Numbered from the stretch's first letter, positions 1 through 8,101 are shown. The stretch: DNA of 64,000 nt from an uncultured Bacteroidales bacterium (GCA_900541925.1 UQMB01000013.1:15829-79828); one strand, 5' to 3'. Translations and numbers: made by a program. The notes: generated by a model from the letters alone, not told the origin.

Positions 1-540
1 ATCGTTCTTGGTGTATGACCCTTCGTAGCCGAGGGTCAGGAAGTTCAGCGAAGTCTCAAGGCTGAGGTGCTCGTTGACAGAATATGTCAGCACAGGCAGC
101 ACATGGATACCCCACGCAAGCACAGGATTGTTGTCAGTAGAGATGTTGCCGACCTCAGTCTTGCCGGTGGTGCGTCCGATACCGGCATTGACCTCGCTCC
201 ACAGACCGAAGCTGCGCCACTCGGCGAAACGATAACGGGCATACGGCTGGAGAGCCCAGGTGAAGTTTGACTTCTTGGTGTCGGCAAGAGCCCCCGGAGT
301 GGTGTTCTTGTCAAAGCCGATGCCGAGCCTTGCACCTGCAAGGAAGTTGTCAGCGAAATACCAGCCGACATTAGGGGCGATGGTGAAGCCTACCTTGGAC
401 TCCTTGTCGGTCTTGATGCTATTGGCGGTGACATTGCCTCCGTTGTAGTCAAGTCCGGCGGTGCCGCCTACGAATACCTGAGCGTTTGCGCTGAATGTAA
501 TGGCTGCAAGAGCAGCGACAGTTATAATAACCTTTTTCAT
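1..540 (-). CDS. Outer membrane beta-barrel protein, partial (C-terminus outside window)
   Basis: The ATG is at 540 and the frame stays open to base 1, giving 180 residues of an incomplete protein. It starts with a clear signal peptide (MKKVIITVAALAAITFSANA), followed by alternating hydrophobic and aromatic strands such as VGGTAGLDY, FLAGARLGIGF and LQPYARYRF. This is the pattern of small OmpA/OmpX-like porin-family barrels of Bacteroidota, so it should sit in the outer membrane. No enzyme motif is seen. It lies 13 bp after the last ABC permease gene on the same strand and could be read through from the efflux operon. Its true length and closest family cannot be judged from this fragment. Confidence 0.75.
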   Translation of the reverse strand, partial: MKKVIITVAALAAITFSANAQVFVGGTAGLDYNGGNVTANSIKTDKESKVGFTIAPNVGWYFADNFLAGARLGIGFDKNTTPGALADTKKSNFTWALQPYARYRFAEWRSFGLWSEVNAGIGRTTGKTEVGNISTDNNPVLAWGIHVLPVLTYSVNEHLSLETSLNFLTLGYEGSYTKND

Positions 541-553
541 AATTGATTGATGA

Positions 554-1708
554 TTAAATTGATTCGAGTTTCGACTCTATCTTTGATTCTATTTTGTCGA
601 TGAAAAGCCTATAGTGATTGCGCTCGCTGATGTCCATTATGAACGCCGTCACGCTGTAGAAGGCGAACTGGGAGACGAGCCCCATTATCTGCGGCCGTAT
701 CATGGCCAGCGTACAGGCGGCATTGTTGATGTTGTTGAAGCCCTGGATCATAAAGGTTGACGGGAAAATGTAGGAGACCGCCTTCCAGAATGGAGGGAAT
801 GAGCTTACCGGCCAGGAGAATCCGCTGAGGAAGAGGCAGAGCGAGGACATGAAGAGCAGTACCACGAACACCGTCTCCCTGTGATGCACGAAGCGGCTGA
901 ATGTGAAGCTGAAAGACACGCATGTGATGACGAACAGGAATATCAGCACGAGCATGTCGCCAAGCATTCCCCTCTGCGGCATACCGAACATCATCGGCAC
1001 CAGAAGCAGTCCGTATACGGCTATCCCGATGTAAATAAAGGCATATGCGGCAGCCCTTCCGATCAGGGAACCGTCGTGCGTCGCCCCGCCTTCCCTCATG
1101 GAGCCGTTCATCACGCTGACGCCGTAGAACATGGTCTGCTGCACCACGAGAATCAGGGCTGCGGAGAGGAAGAATATCAGGAAGGACATATTGGTGTTGA
1201 ACGGTATCTCCTCCTCGACCGGGATGGCGTTGATCATCTGCTTGATGCTCTCGTCCGTCATGCCCTTGGCGGCATAGCGGGACGCTTCGATCTGTCCCAT
1301 CTCATCGAGCATCACGTGATTGACGGCCATAGTCAAGTCCTTGTAGTAAAGGAAGCTGGACATGTCGGCATAGGTAGATATTGTCGCCTGCTCCAGACCT
1401 GCCAGGCGGTCGCTGTAGTCCTCCGGGAAGAGGACCACGCCGTGCACCTTGCGCTTCTGCATCAGTTCTTCGGCCTCCTGCATGGTGGCGCACTTGTAGG
1501 CTATCTCCACCTCGCGGGTAGCGTCCATCTTGCGCATGAAACGTCTGCTGTCCTGGCTCTGGCTGAGATCGACCACGGCCACAGGCATATCGTCAACCGT
1601 GCCCTTGCTGTACACGAACCCGTACACCAGAGGGTATATCAGTCCGCCGAGCAGGAAGATGATCGCCACATAAGAGTCGGCGAATATTCTTTTGAGTTCT
1701 TTGATCAT
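554..1708 (-). CDS. ABC-2 type permease (YhhJ/YbhR-like), second of pair
   Basis: This 384-residue protein has the ABC-2 permease layout: an N-terminal membrane segment (about residues 15-35), a large extracytoplasmic domain (about 40-180), then five or so membrane segments (about 180-355). The motif-poor external domain with conserved 'PVAVVDLSQS' near residue 40 is typical of the YhhJ/YbhR/YbhS group that exports drugs or lipophilic compounds with an HlyD-type adaptor. The C-terminus ends in a charged repeat (IDKIESKIESKLESI). The start overlaps the preceding permease stop by 4 bp (ATGA), so the two are translationally coupled and probably form a heterodimer in the inner membrane. No ATPase gene accompanies them here. 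Confidence 0.85.
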   Translation of the reverse strand: MIKELKRIFADSYVAIIFLLGGLIYPLVYGFVYSKGTVDDMPVAVVDLSQSQDSRRFMRKMDATREVEIAYKCATMQEAEELMQKRKVHGVVLFPEDYSDRLAGLEQATISTYADMSSFLYYKDLTMAVNHVMLDEMGQIEASRYAAKGMTDESIKQMINAIPVEEEIPFNTNMSFLIFFLSAALILVVQQTMFYGVSVMNGSMREGGATHDGSLIGRAAAYAFIYIGIAVYGLLLVPMMFGMPQRGMLGDMLVLIFLFVITCVSFSFTFSRFVHHRETVFVVLLFMSSLCLFLSGFSWPVSSFPPFWKAVSYIFPSTFMIQGFNNINNAACTLAMIRPQIMGLVSQFAFYSVTAFIMDISERNHYRLFIDKIESKIESKLESI

Positions 1709-2862
1709 ATCGCGTAATTCTGATTAAGCCAGGCCCTCTTCAGCCTTCCGCACACGCAGAACGGGCCCACAAGGAAGAGGAGCATGTATACAATGTACTG
1801 CCACCATCCGGCGAAACCGACACCGAACATAGCCTCCTGAACATAAAGGAGATAGTAGAACCTGAGCGGGAAGAGACAAGACACGCCCTGGAACGCCGCA
1901 GGCATAGCCTCGACCGGGAACGTGAATCCGGAGAATGAGAATCCGAGAATCGCGAACAGGGCGGCGATACTGAGCGAATAGCGCAGAGTAGGAAGCAGGC
2001 CCACGAGTGTCACGGCCACGGCCTCATTTGCCAGGATGAACACCACCATCGCGAGCATCATGTTGAGGATGCTGCCGTTGAGAGGATATCTGCATACCCC
2101 GAAGAGAAGCAGGTCCAGCCCAAGTCCGAGGACAAGGTAGATGAGGGTGTATGGCAACAGTTTGCCTATCAGGGCGGCGGCCATCGAGCCGTCCGCAGTC
2201 TCCATCAGTTCCTTGGAAGTGCCGTAGCGGAGCTCCGAGCCGAGCGCATAGATCAGCACGAATACTATACTGAGCGCCAGGAGTCCGGGGAGTATGATGT
2301 TGTTGAGATAGACCCCGTAGTTGGTGGTCGCATTGCCTATCTTGTGTTCATCGACGACAATCGGCTGTATCAACCCCATTATCGCATCTTCAGAGTACCC
2401 TTTGGCCCTGAGCACCTCACGCTGGACGGCGCCTCCGGTAAGGGTGACCATGGTCAGGATGTTCTTGTAGCTCAACGCTCCGCCGATAAGGTAGAGGGTG
2501 TTCACATAGTATGTGAATACCGGCCTGCGGTTGGCGTTGACCTCTTCGTTCATCCCCTGAGGGATCACGCACAGTGAGGTGATCTCACCTGTCTGCATAG
2601 CGTCCCTCGCGGTGGTGAAGTCTTCGTACTTGATGACCTTGCCCATCTGGGTCGCATCAAGCTGACGACAGAAGTTACGGGATAGAGAGGAGTTGTCCAG
2701 ATCCAGCACCCCGATAGGGAGGTTCTCCGGAAGCCCTGCCTTGAAGAATGTCAGGTAGAACAGGCAGCACACTGCCATGACCCCGACGGATCCCAGAAGG
2801 AAGACTGGTTTGCGGCGTATTATCCCGAACTCCCGCCGCATTACTTTCAAGATGCTGTTCAT
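1705..2862 (-). CDS. ABC-2 type permease (YhhJ/YbhR-like), first of pair
   Basis: This 385-residue protein is homologous in layout to its downstream partner: one N-terminal membrane segment (about 20-40), an external domain opening with 'LPIGVLDLDNS', and a C-terminal block of membrane helices from about residue 185. It begins 1 bp from the end of the HlyD-like adaptor and overlaps the next permease by 4 bp, so the operon is tight. The pair would form the inner membrane channel of a tripartite exporter with the adaptor and TolC protein encoded upstream. Substrate is unknown. The family normally needs a separate or fused nucleotide-binding subunit, which is not present in this window. Confidence 0.85.
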   Translation of the reverse strand: MNSILKVMRREFGIIRRKPVFLLGSVGVMAVCCLFYLTFFKAGLPENLPIGVLDLDNSSLSRNFCRQLDATQMGKVIKYEDFTTARDAMQTGEITSLCVIPQGMNEEVNANRRPVFTYYVNTLYLIGGALSYKNILTMVTLTGGAVQREVLRAKGYSEDAIMGLIQPIVVDEHKIGNATTNYGVYLNNIILPGLLALSIVFVLIYALGSELRYGTSKELMETADGSMAAALIGKLLPYTLIYLVLGLGLDLLLFGVCRYPLNGSILNMMLAMVVFILANEAVAVTLVGLLPTLRYSLSIAALFAILGFSFSGFTFPVEAMPAAFQGVSCLFPLRFYYLLYVQEAMFGVGFAGWWQYIVYMLLFLVGPFCVCGRLKRAWLNQNYAI

Positions 2863-2863
2863 T

Positions 2864-3853
2864 TTACTTTACTACTATTGCTGTCATACCAGGACGGAGA
2901 CCGTCCACGGCAGTTGAAGGGACTGCCCTCACTTCGAATGTCTTGGCGTCGTACTGGTCACTCTCGTTGGTGGCTCTCCAGGTAGCGTATGACTCACGGG
3001 CGGCTATGTAGTTGACTGTAGCCTGCACGGTGGCGTCATTGAGGGCCTGGATCTTGAGGGTGAGGACGGTGCCGTTCTTGATGCTGTTGAGCTTGTCTTC
3101 ACGGATGTTGAAAGTGAACCACATGTCGCTCAGGTCGGTCACTGTCATGATAGGTGAACCTGTGCCCACGAGCTCGCCGACATGAGGATAGCGTGCGCTG
3201 ATGATACCGTCGACAGGAGAGGTGAGCTTGAGCTCAGAGAGGTAGGATTCAACCTCCATCACGGCTCCGTTGGCCTGGTTCACAAGGGCTATGGCTGCGG
3301 CCTTGTCTTCCTCGCGGGCGCCCTTCACTGCCATGTCGTACTGGGACTTGGCGGCCTGGGCTGTAGCCTCCGCGGCATTGTACTGGGCTGTGGCTTCATC
3401 GAACTTCTGGTCGCTGATCACCTTCTGCTCGTGCAGGCGGGTCGCACGGTCCAGGGTCTTGCGGGCGATGTCCTGACCGACAAGCGCTTTCTGCCAGATC
3501 TCATATGCGCCGGCTATCTCTTCCTGGCGTGCGCCCTTGTTGGCCTTGTTGCGCTGCGCTGAAGCGGCGGCGTAGACTGCGTTGGCCTGGGCGAGTTTGG
3601 CCCTGACCTCAGGAGAATCTATGTCCACGAGGACATCTCCCTTCTTCACCATGTCACCTTCCTTGGCGTAGAATGCCTCAATACGCCCAGGCACCTTGCC
3701 TGACACGCGGTATTCAGTGGCCTCCGCCTCGCCCTGGATGAGAGCCGGCTTCGGTTTTGAGAAGATGATTCCAAGCACAGCGACCGCTGCGATGAGAGCA
3801 ACCAGAACTATGATTCCCAACAGGAGGTTGCCTTTTTTCTGAGTCTTTTCCAT
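2864..3853 (-). CDS. HlyD-family periplasmic adaptor (membrane fusion protein)
   Basis: The protein has 329 residues. It has an N-terminal membrane anchor (about 10-32), the first half of a biotinyl-lipoyl-like domain (about 45-82, with 'VSGKVPGRIEAF' and 'EGDMVKKGDVL'), a long alanine/glutamine-rich coiled coil (about 85-200), the second lipoyl half (about 205-235, 'LTSPVDGIIS') and a beta-barrel domain. This order is standard for adaptors that bridge an inner membrane pump to a TolC-like channel. It lies between tolC and the two permease genes, spaced 31 bp and 1 bp from them. The family assignment is secure. The exported compound cannot be deduced. Confidence 0.92.
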   Translation of the reverse strand: MEKTQKKGNLLLGIIVLVALIAAVAVLGIIFSKPKPALIQGEAEATEYRVSGKVPGRIEAFYAKEGDMVKKGDVLVDIDSPEVRAKLAQANAVYAAASAQRNKANKGARQEEIAGAYEIWQKALVGQDIARKTLDRATRLHEQKVISDQKFDEATAQYNAAEATAQAAKSQYDMAVKGAREEDKAAAIALVNQANGAVMEVESYLSELKLTSPVDGIISARYPHVGELVGTGSPIMTVTDLSDMWFTFNIREDKLNSIKNGTVLTLKIQALNDATVQATVNYIAARESYATWRATNESDQYDAKTFEVRAVPSTAVDGLRPGMTAIVVK

Positions 3854-3884
3854 ATTATTTTTTGTTTTTTTAATTATCGATTAA

Positions 3885-5372
3885 TTACAGTCTTCCTTCA
3901 GCCTTGGCCAGATTGACGCTGCACATCTGGAGCTCCACTCCGGATTCTATTACCTCTGAATGAGCCTGTAGCCAGGCCGTCTGTGCCTGAAGCACTACAT
4001 TGGATGCTATCATGCCCTCGTTCCACCCTGCTGTGGCCACACGGAGATTCTCTTCGGCATTGGCAAGGTTGCTCTCTGCGGTGTTGAGTTTCTCGAGAGC
4101 TTCGTTCTCCTGCTGGCGGAGCTGTGCCACCTGAAGGGAGATCATCTGCTTGGCGTCGTCAAGTTTGATCTGGGTCATCACGGCCTCGGCCTTGGCTTTG
4201 CGCGTCTTGTTGAGGGACTCCCCGGCATGGAAGATAGGGACTGAGACCACAACTCCGGCGGTCATGAAGTCACCGTACTTCTTCTGGTAACCGTTGAAGA
4301 GGTTAGGGTTGGTGACGATGTAGTTGGCCATCACGGCGACTGTAGGAAGCATGTCAGAGCGGGCTATGTCCACCTTGCTCTTGTAGATGTCCTGCGCTAG
4401 TTCAAGACTCCTGATCTCAGGACGAGCTTCGTAGATTTGCTCGTCTGAGATTTCAGGACTCATCTGCGGCTGAGGAATCCTGTCGAGGGACTCGTCGGCA
4501 AGGGTAATCTCGCTGTCCAGAGGCAGCCCGCATTCCTTGCAGAGCAGCATCTTGGCGAGGGCCAGACCGTTGTCGGCCTTGGTGAGCATCATGTCCGCCT
4601 CGTTGGCCTTGACCTTGATTGTCAGCGCATCTGACGGGGTGGCGAAGCCTTCGGCGATGAGGGCGTCAGTATCCTTCTCCATCTGGTGCAGAAGGCTTGC
4701 ATACCCTTCGGCCAGACGCTTCTTGCCGGCGATGGAGACTATCTGCCAATAGGCCTGCTCGATATCGACGAGGACCTGGGAATGCTCCTGACCATACTGC
4801 TCTTTGGCGAGCTGCTCGGCATAGCCGGCCATCCTGTTGGCCGCCGCAATCTTGCCTCCCATATATACAGGCTGCTGCAGGGAGATAACCGCCGCCGTAG
4901 TGTTCCTGGTGTCAAGTGTGAGCGCTTGGCTGATCTGTCCGCCGATGGCGTTGATCGGGGTGGCGATGTCCATGCCCTTGGCATATCCGAGCAGTTTCTG
5001 CAGTGCCGGGTCGGTCATCACCTTCTGGAGGATGACAGGGTCGGAGAGAATGGCTCCGAGCTTGTCACTGAGATCCTTCTGGAGGATGGTGCCGGCGCTG
5101 GTGAGCTCTGTCGTCGCCTCGTCACTGATCAGCTGCAGGTCCTTATTGGCATACATATAGGTGCCGGACGCTGTAATCTTCGGAAAATAGTTGGCCGCCG
5201 CAATCTTGCGGTCGTAACCTGCAATCTCGACTTTCTGTCTGGCAGTCTTGAGGGCGTTGCTGTTGTCGAGCGCCATCTGCCTGCAGTCGTCAAGTGTCAG
5301 CACCTGCTGAGCCTGTCCGCTGAGCGGAAGCATCGCAAGTGCGCTTGCAAGAATGATGATGGTTCTTTTCAT
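3885..5372 (-). CDS. TolC-family outer membrane efflux protein
   Basis: The protein has 495 residues from the ATG at 5372. An in-frame ATG at 5429 is rejected because the chosen start gives a proper signal peptide (MKRTIIILASALAMLPLSGQ). The body is mostly alpha-helical with two OEP repeats, long polar coiled coils and short barrel strands, as in TolC, e.g. 'LTLDDCRQMALDNS' near the start of the mature protein and 'EARPEIRSLELAQDIYKSKV' in the second repeat. It would form the outer membrane exit duct for the pump encoded downstream (HlyD adaptor and two permeases). It is the first gene of that minus-strand operon and is divergent from an AraC-type regulator, which probably controls it. Confidence 0.92.
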   Translation of the reverse strand: MKRTIIILASALAMLPLSGQAQQVLTLDDCRQMALDNSNALKTARQKVEIAGYDRKIAAANYFPKITASGTYMYANKDLQLISDEATTELTSAGTILQKDLSDKLGAILSDPVILQKVMTDPALQKLLGYAKGMDIATPINAIGGQISQALTLDTRNTTAAVISLQQPVYMGGKIAAANRMAGYAEQLAKEQYGQEHSQVLVDIEQAYWQIVSIAGKKRLAEGYASLLHQMEKDTDALIAEGFATPSDALTIKVKANEADMMLTKADNGLALAKMLLCKECGLPLDSEITLADESLDRIPQPQMSPEISDEQIYEARPEIRSLELAQDIYKSKVDIARSDMLPTVAVMANYIVTNPNLFNGYQKKYGDFMTAGVVVSVPIFHAGESLNKTRKAKAEAVMTQIKLDDAKQMISLQVAQLRQQENEALEKLNTAESNLANAEENLRVATAGWNEGMIASNVVLQAQTAWLQAHSEVIESGVELQMCSVNLAKAEGRL

Positions 5373-5490
5373 TTTTATCGTTTTGTTGTATCTGTTTTCT
5401 TTCGCCGCCATATCGGGACGCAGATTCAAGATTCAAATAGTTTACCGTTTGTGAGAAAAAATGCATAACAAAATAGGGGCTTGATTATAC

Positions 5491-5515
5491 AAAAAGTCGA
5501 AATAAGCGACTTTTT
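5491..5515. promoter_or_regulatory. 9-bp perfect inverted repeat in the tolC/araC divergent region
   Basis: AAAAAGTCG at 5491-5499 and its exact reverse complement CGACTTTTT at 5507-5515 are separated by 7 bp. The repeat lies between the divergent tolC (start 5372) and AraC-family (start 5550) genes, just upstream of the regulator's -7 box. A regulator binding site is the likely role. A small terminator-like hairpin is less likely because no gene ends here. Confidence 0.5.
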
Positions 5516-5528
5516 AATAATTTTTGCG

Positions 5529-5536
5529 TATTTTTG
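5529..5536 (+). promoter_or_regulatory. Bacteroidota -7 box (TATTTTTG) for the AraC-family gene
   Basis: TATTTTTG fits the TAnnTTTG consensus and ends 13 bp before the ATG at 5550. No convincing TTTG -33 element is seen at the expected spacing, as is common for regulated promoters. The short spacing supports the ATG at 5550 over upstream starts. Confidence 0.5.
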
Positions 5537-5549
5537 TAAAAAACAGGCC

Positions 5550-6464
5550 ATGCAGAAATACCGCGAACTCACCATCCGGGAGCTGAAACACCAGTTTCCC
5601 GTCAGCCATGTCACTGACGAATTGTCAGACGACATCTTCATAGCGGAGCTCCGCTACGCGTCCGAGATGGACATAATCAAGCATCCATGCCGCTTCGACG
5701 GCTATCTGGCGTTTTTCTGTTATGAGGGACATTTTGACATTGAGGTCAATCTCAGGACGTTCCAGGTACGGGAAGGCTCCCTGTTCCTCTACACCCCGGG
5801 CAATATCGTGCGCGTGTCGGAGATTTCCCCGAAGGAGAAAAAGAATGTGCAATTCCTCCTCATAGCCGTCTCCAACGCGCTCATTAGGATGACGCACTTC
5901 GATTTCAACAAGCTCTACGACGAGAGTCTCCGGCTGCTTGAGAATCCGTGCGTGATTCTTGAGGAGGAAGCCAAGAGTATCTGCAAGAAGTACCTCGACC
6001 TGGTTCGGGACATCTGCTCGATGAGCCTGCCGAACAAGCGCGACGCCGTCTCGTCACTCATCTCGTCCATCTTCTATCTGATGGGGGCGCTATGGGCTGA
6101 CAGATTGTCAGAAGCCAAGCAGAAATCGGAAGAGAACCGCTCCATCCGCTCGAAGGCCATACTCGAGGACTTCCTCACCCTCGTCAGGGACAACCACAAC
6201 AAGGAGAGGAACTTGTCTTTCTATGCCGACAAACTCTACCTGACCCCGAAATATCTCTCGAAGCTGGTGAAGTCCGCAAGCGGCAAGTCCGCACACGAGT
6301 GGATTGACTCATTCGTGATCCTTGAGGCCAAGAACATGCTCAAGTATTCCGGCATGAGCATCAAGTCAATTGTCTGGGAACTCAACTTCCCTAACCAGAC
6401 CACATTCTACCGCTTCTTCAAGACCCAGACCGGGATGACCCCGTCGGAGTACCGCAAGAACTGA
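5550..6464 (+). CDS. AraC-family transcriptional regulator
   Basis: The protein has 304 residues from the ATG at 5550; an upstream in-frame extension would precede the -7 box at 5529 and is rejected. The N-terminal half is a cupin-like sensing domain (e.g. 'GYLAFFCYEGHFDIEV', then a beta-rich 'GSLFLYTPGNIVRV'). The last 95 residues hold two helix-turn-helix motifs: 'LSFYADKLYLTPKYLSKLVK' and the signature 'SIVWELNFPNQTTFYRFFK' followed by 'TGMTPSEYRKN'. It is divergent from the TolC-HlyD-permease operon and the region between carries an inverted repeat, so it is probably the operon's local regulator. The inducing ligand is not known. Its 3' end is duplicated just downstream (6463-6549). Confidence 0.9.
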   Translation: MQKYRELTIRELKHQFPVSHVTDELSDDIFIAELRYASEMDIIKHPCRFDGYLAFFCYEGHFDIEVNLRTFQVREGSLFLYTPGNIVRVSEISPKEKKNVQFLLIAVSNALIRMTHFDFNKLYDESLRLLENPCVILEEEAKSICKKYLDLVRDICSMSLPNKRDAVSSLISSIFYLMGALWADRLSEAKQKSEENRSIRSKAILEDFLTLVRDNHNKERNLSFYADKLYLTPKYLSKLVKSASGKSAHEWIDSFVILEAKNMLKYSGMSIKSIVWELNFPNQTTFYRFFKTQTGMTPSEYRKN

Positions 6465-6549
6465 GCAGGAATGCCACTTTGAAGTACCACGGCACACATG
6501 TCCGCTGCCGCGCGTCCTCGCAAGAGCTGAGCGGGAATGCCACTCTGAA
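6463..6549 (+). repeat. Direct repeat that copies the 3' end of the araC gene (66-bp period)
   Basis: The 21 bases at 6463-6483, which start in the araC stop codon, recur at 6529-6549 with two differences. The match extends upstream into the final Arg-Lys-Asn codons: CGCAAGAACTGAGC against CGCAAGAGCTGAGC. The two copies are 66 bp apart. They mark the left edge of the long non-coding block. Confidence 0.7.
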
Positions 6550-6577
6550 TCCCCGAATTTTCGCAAAGCTAATTAAG

Positions 6578-6648
6578 GGCGCATCGGGAGCGGGCGGCCT
6601 CCTGCTCAACACAAAAGCATCGCAGGAGGCTGCCTGTTCCCGGGCGCC
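6578..6648. repeat. 71-nt hairpin repeat, copy A
   Basis: Two arms of about 27 nt (6578-6605 and 6622-6648) pair almost perfectly; the inner ten pairs are GGCCTCCTGC against GCAGGAGGCT. The loop contains CAACACAAAAGCATC. A second copy of the same length lies inverted at 56974-57044. No reading frame across it resembles a protein. Confidence 0.8.
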
Positions 6649-6688
6649 TGCTGCCATAGTGTCGGACCGGGAGCCTGAGCACGCGATG

Positions 6689-6810
6689 CAGGTGTGAGCC
6701 GATTCGGCGAAAACGGCTCACACCTGACAGAGGTGGATGCCGCAGAGGGCCATGCAAGGCAGGTTGGCGTTTCAGGTAGCAGCGGAAATGCCGGAATAGG
6801 CTCACACCTG
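6689..6810. repeat. 84-bp-period hairpin array, copy A (two units)
   Basis: A hairpin with 12-bp perfect arms (AGGTGTGAGCCG at 6690-6701, CGGCTCACACCT at 6714-6725) is followed 84 bp later by a second, diverged hairpin (6773-6810). The linker contains GGATGCCGCAGAGGGCCATGC. The same hairpins and linker occur inverted at 57156-57361 with the same 84-bp period, so this is an interspersed element and not a single terminator. Confidence 0.8.
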
Positions 6811-6836
6811 GTGGGGGCGGACTTCAGCGATGAGCA

Positions 6837-6936
6837 GGGGCTGTTCTGTGGCGGTGGCTGTAACGCGCCGTACAGAATCAAGCCTCCCGTTGCACGGGAC
6901 GCCCCCGCTGGACCGTGCGGTACAGAAAACAGCCCC
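6837..6936. repeat. 100-nt stem-loop with 9-bp perfect arms
   Basis: GGGGCTGTT at 6837-6845 pairs with AACAGCCCC at 6928-6936. Inside, GTACAGAA occurs at two places (about 6870 and 6920). No gene is seen. It may belong to the same repeat block as its neighbours. Its function is unknown. Confidence 0.45.
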
Positions 6937-6939
6937 GTG

Positions 6940-7315
6940 GCGTACGCGAGGCTCATCTTAGCGCCTGGGCCGCACGCGGCGGCAGCAACAGCGCAGGTCG
7001 TCATGTAGGGTGGCGGGCGCAAGCGGAAGCTGGTGCGGATAGTAGTGGCGCAGGTGCGGCGGATGCACATGAGGGCTAGGTGGCTGCAGAGCAGATGTCG
7101 ACACACAAAGCGGGTCACATGGCGGTGGCAGATAAGCATCTGATAATGAGCAGAATAATGATTTGTCCTGTCTGGTTTTGCTGACAGGTAAAGTGCTCTT
7201 TTGCTTGATTGTCAGCGTGTTATCCGCCACCGCCGGAGGGGCCGCGGAGCGCCAGCGAGCTGTCGGAGACAGCGATGCAGCGGAGACGCCCGGCGAAGGC
7301 ACCGCCGGAGCCCCC
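6940..7315. other. Non-coding, GC-rich stretch inside the repeat block
   Basis: No frame in this stretch has a recognisable domain, and the open frames on both strands have skewed Pro/Arg/Ala composition. I see no RNA gene and no clear repeat apart from a partial match of 7261-7315 to the tandem repeat that follows. Confidence 0.5.
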
Positions 7316-7640
7316 GCACAAGGACACCGCCGAATGGCTCGACTAGCGAGTCCGCATCAGCGGACCGGCGCGGTCGCGGGATTTTGCCACGGCAAAGTCG
7401 GAAAGCGACTTGAGCGCCGCAGGGGTTCGGGGACACGCCCCGTATCAATAGTGACTGGGGTTGAGATGGCGCGCTTGCGCAGCAAGCGCAGGGGTCCGGG
7501 AATATGCCCGGCACAAGGACTCGGCCGAATGGCTTGACTAAAAAGTCCGCATCAGCGGACCGCCCGGGGCCGGGATTTCGCACAGCGAAATCGGAAAGGC
7601 CCTTGAGGGCGCAGAAGTTTGAGGATATGCCTCAATATAA
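7316..7640 (+). repeat. 195-bp-period tandem duplication with internal hairpins
   Basis: GCACAAGGAC at 7316-7325 recurs at 7511-7520, and GTCCGCATCAGCGGAC (a 6-bp hairpin) at 7350-7365 recurs at 7545-7560, both exactly 195 bp apart. Between them CCGAATGGCT, GGGATTT and ACGGCAAAGTCGGAAAG-like stretches also recur with changes. This is two copies of one non-coding unit of roughly 120-195 bp, lying next to the tRNA-Pro gene. Confidence 0.75.
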
Positions 7641-7641
7641 A

Positions 7642-7668
7642 AGGAGCCAGGCCTTAGACCTGACTCCT
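7642..7668 (-). terminator. Rho-independent terminator after tRNA-Pro
   Basis: On the minus strand, AGGAGTCAGG pairs with CCTGGCTCCT (one G-U) around a 7-nt loop and is followed by TTTTATATT. It directly follows the tRNA-Pro 3' end. Confidence 0.8.
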
Positions 7669-7670
7669 TG

Positions 7671-7744
7671 TCGGGATGATCCGACTCGAACGGACGACCC
7701 CCACGTCCCGAACGTGGTGCGCTAGCCAACTGCGCTACATCCCG
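7671..7744 (-). tRNA. tRNA-Pro (anticodon CGG)
   Basis: The minus strand gives a full cloverleaf: acceptor CGGGATG/CATCCCG with discriminator A, D arm with AGTTGGCTA, anticodon stem CCACG/CGTGG around loop TTCGGGA (anticodon CGG), and T loop TTCGAGT. CCA is not encoded. It is the last element of a tRNA-Glu, rpsT, tRNA-Pro run read from one strand. Confidence 0.95.
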
Positions 7745-7745
7745 T

Positions 7746-7818
7746 CATAAAAAGAAATCGTCCCGGAGGGCTGCAGACTGGCGGAAAGCCGTCAGAGCAT
7801 CCAAGACAGATTCCGGGA
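7746..7818 (-). terminator. Nested hairpin with T-tract after rpsT
   Basis: On the minus strand TCCCGGA (7812-7818) pairs with TCCGGGA (7761-7767), enclosing a second hairpin (CTGACGG/CCGCCAG). It is followed by ATTTCTTTTTATG. This fits a terminator or a processing site between rpsT and tRNA-Pro. Confidence 0.5.
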
Positions 7819-7824
7819 AACTAT

Positions 7825-8079
7825 CTATGCAAGCTTGTTGATATAGACAGCGATGCCGCTCTTGAGATTGGAAGCCTTGTTCTTGTGGATAAGACCGATC
7901 TTGGCGAGCTTGTCAATCATCGAATATACCTTCGGAGCGTTCTTCTCGGCCGTAGCCTTGTCCGTGGTGTTGCGGATGTCACGGATAGCGTTCCTCGTGG
8001 TCCTTGCATAATACCTGTTGTGCATTCTGCGCCTCTCGCCCTGACGAGCGGCCTTCTTTGCTGAAGCTGTGTTTGCCAT
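7825..8079 (-). CDS. rpsT: 30S ribosomal protein S20
   Basis: The 84-residue, very basic and alanine/lysine-rich protein is standard in length for S20. It opens with MANTASAKKAARQGERRR and ends KASNLKSGIAVYINKLA, both typical for the family. S20 binds 16S rRNA early in small-subunit assembly. The gene lies 22 bp downstream of tRNA-Glu and upstream of tRNA-Pro on the same strand, so all three probably share the strong promoter at 8212-8242. Confidence 0.97.
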   Translation of the reverse strand: MANTASAKKAARQGERRRMHNRYYARTTRNAIRDIRNTTDKATAEKNAPKVYSMIDKLAKIGLIHKNKASNLKSGIAVYINKLA

Positions 8080-8101
8080 TATTTTATCTTTTAATATTTT
8101 G

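Noticed and set aside
6479..7139. Open frames on both strands in the repeat block (72, 104 and 177 codons)
   Set aside because: They run through hairpin repeats, have Arg/Pro/Ser-rich compositions typical of GC-rich non-coding DNA, overlap each other on both strands, and lack any domain.
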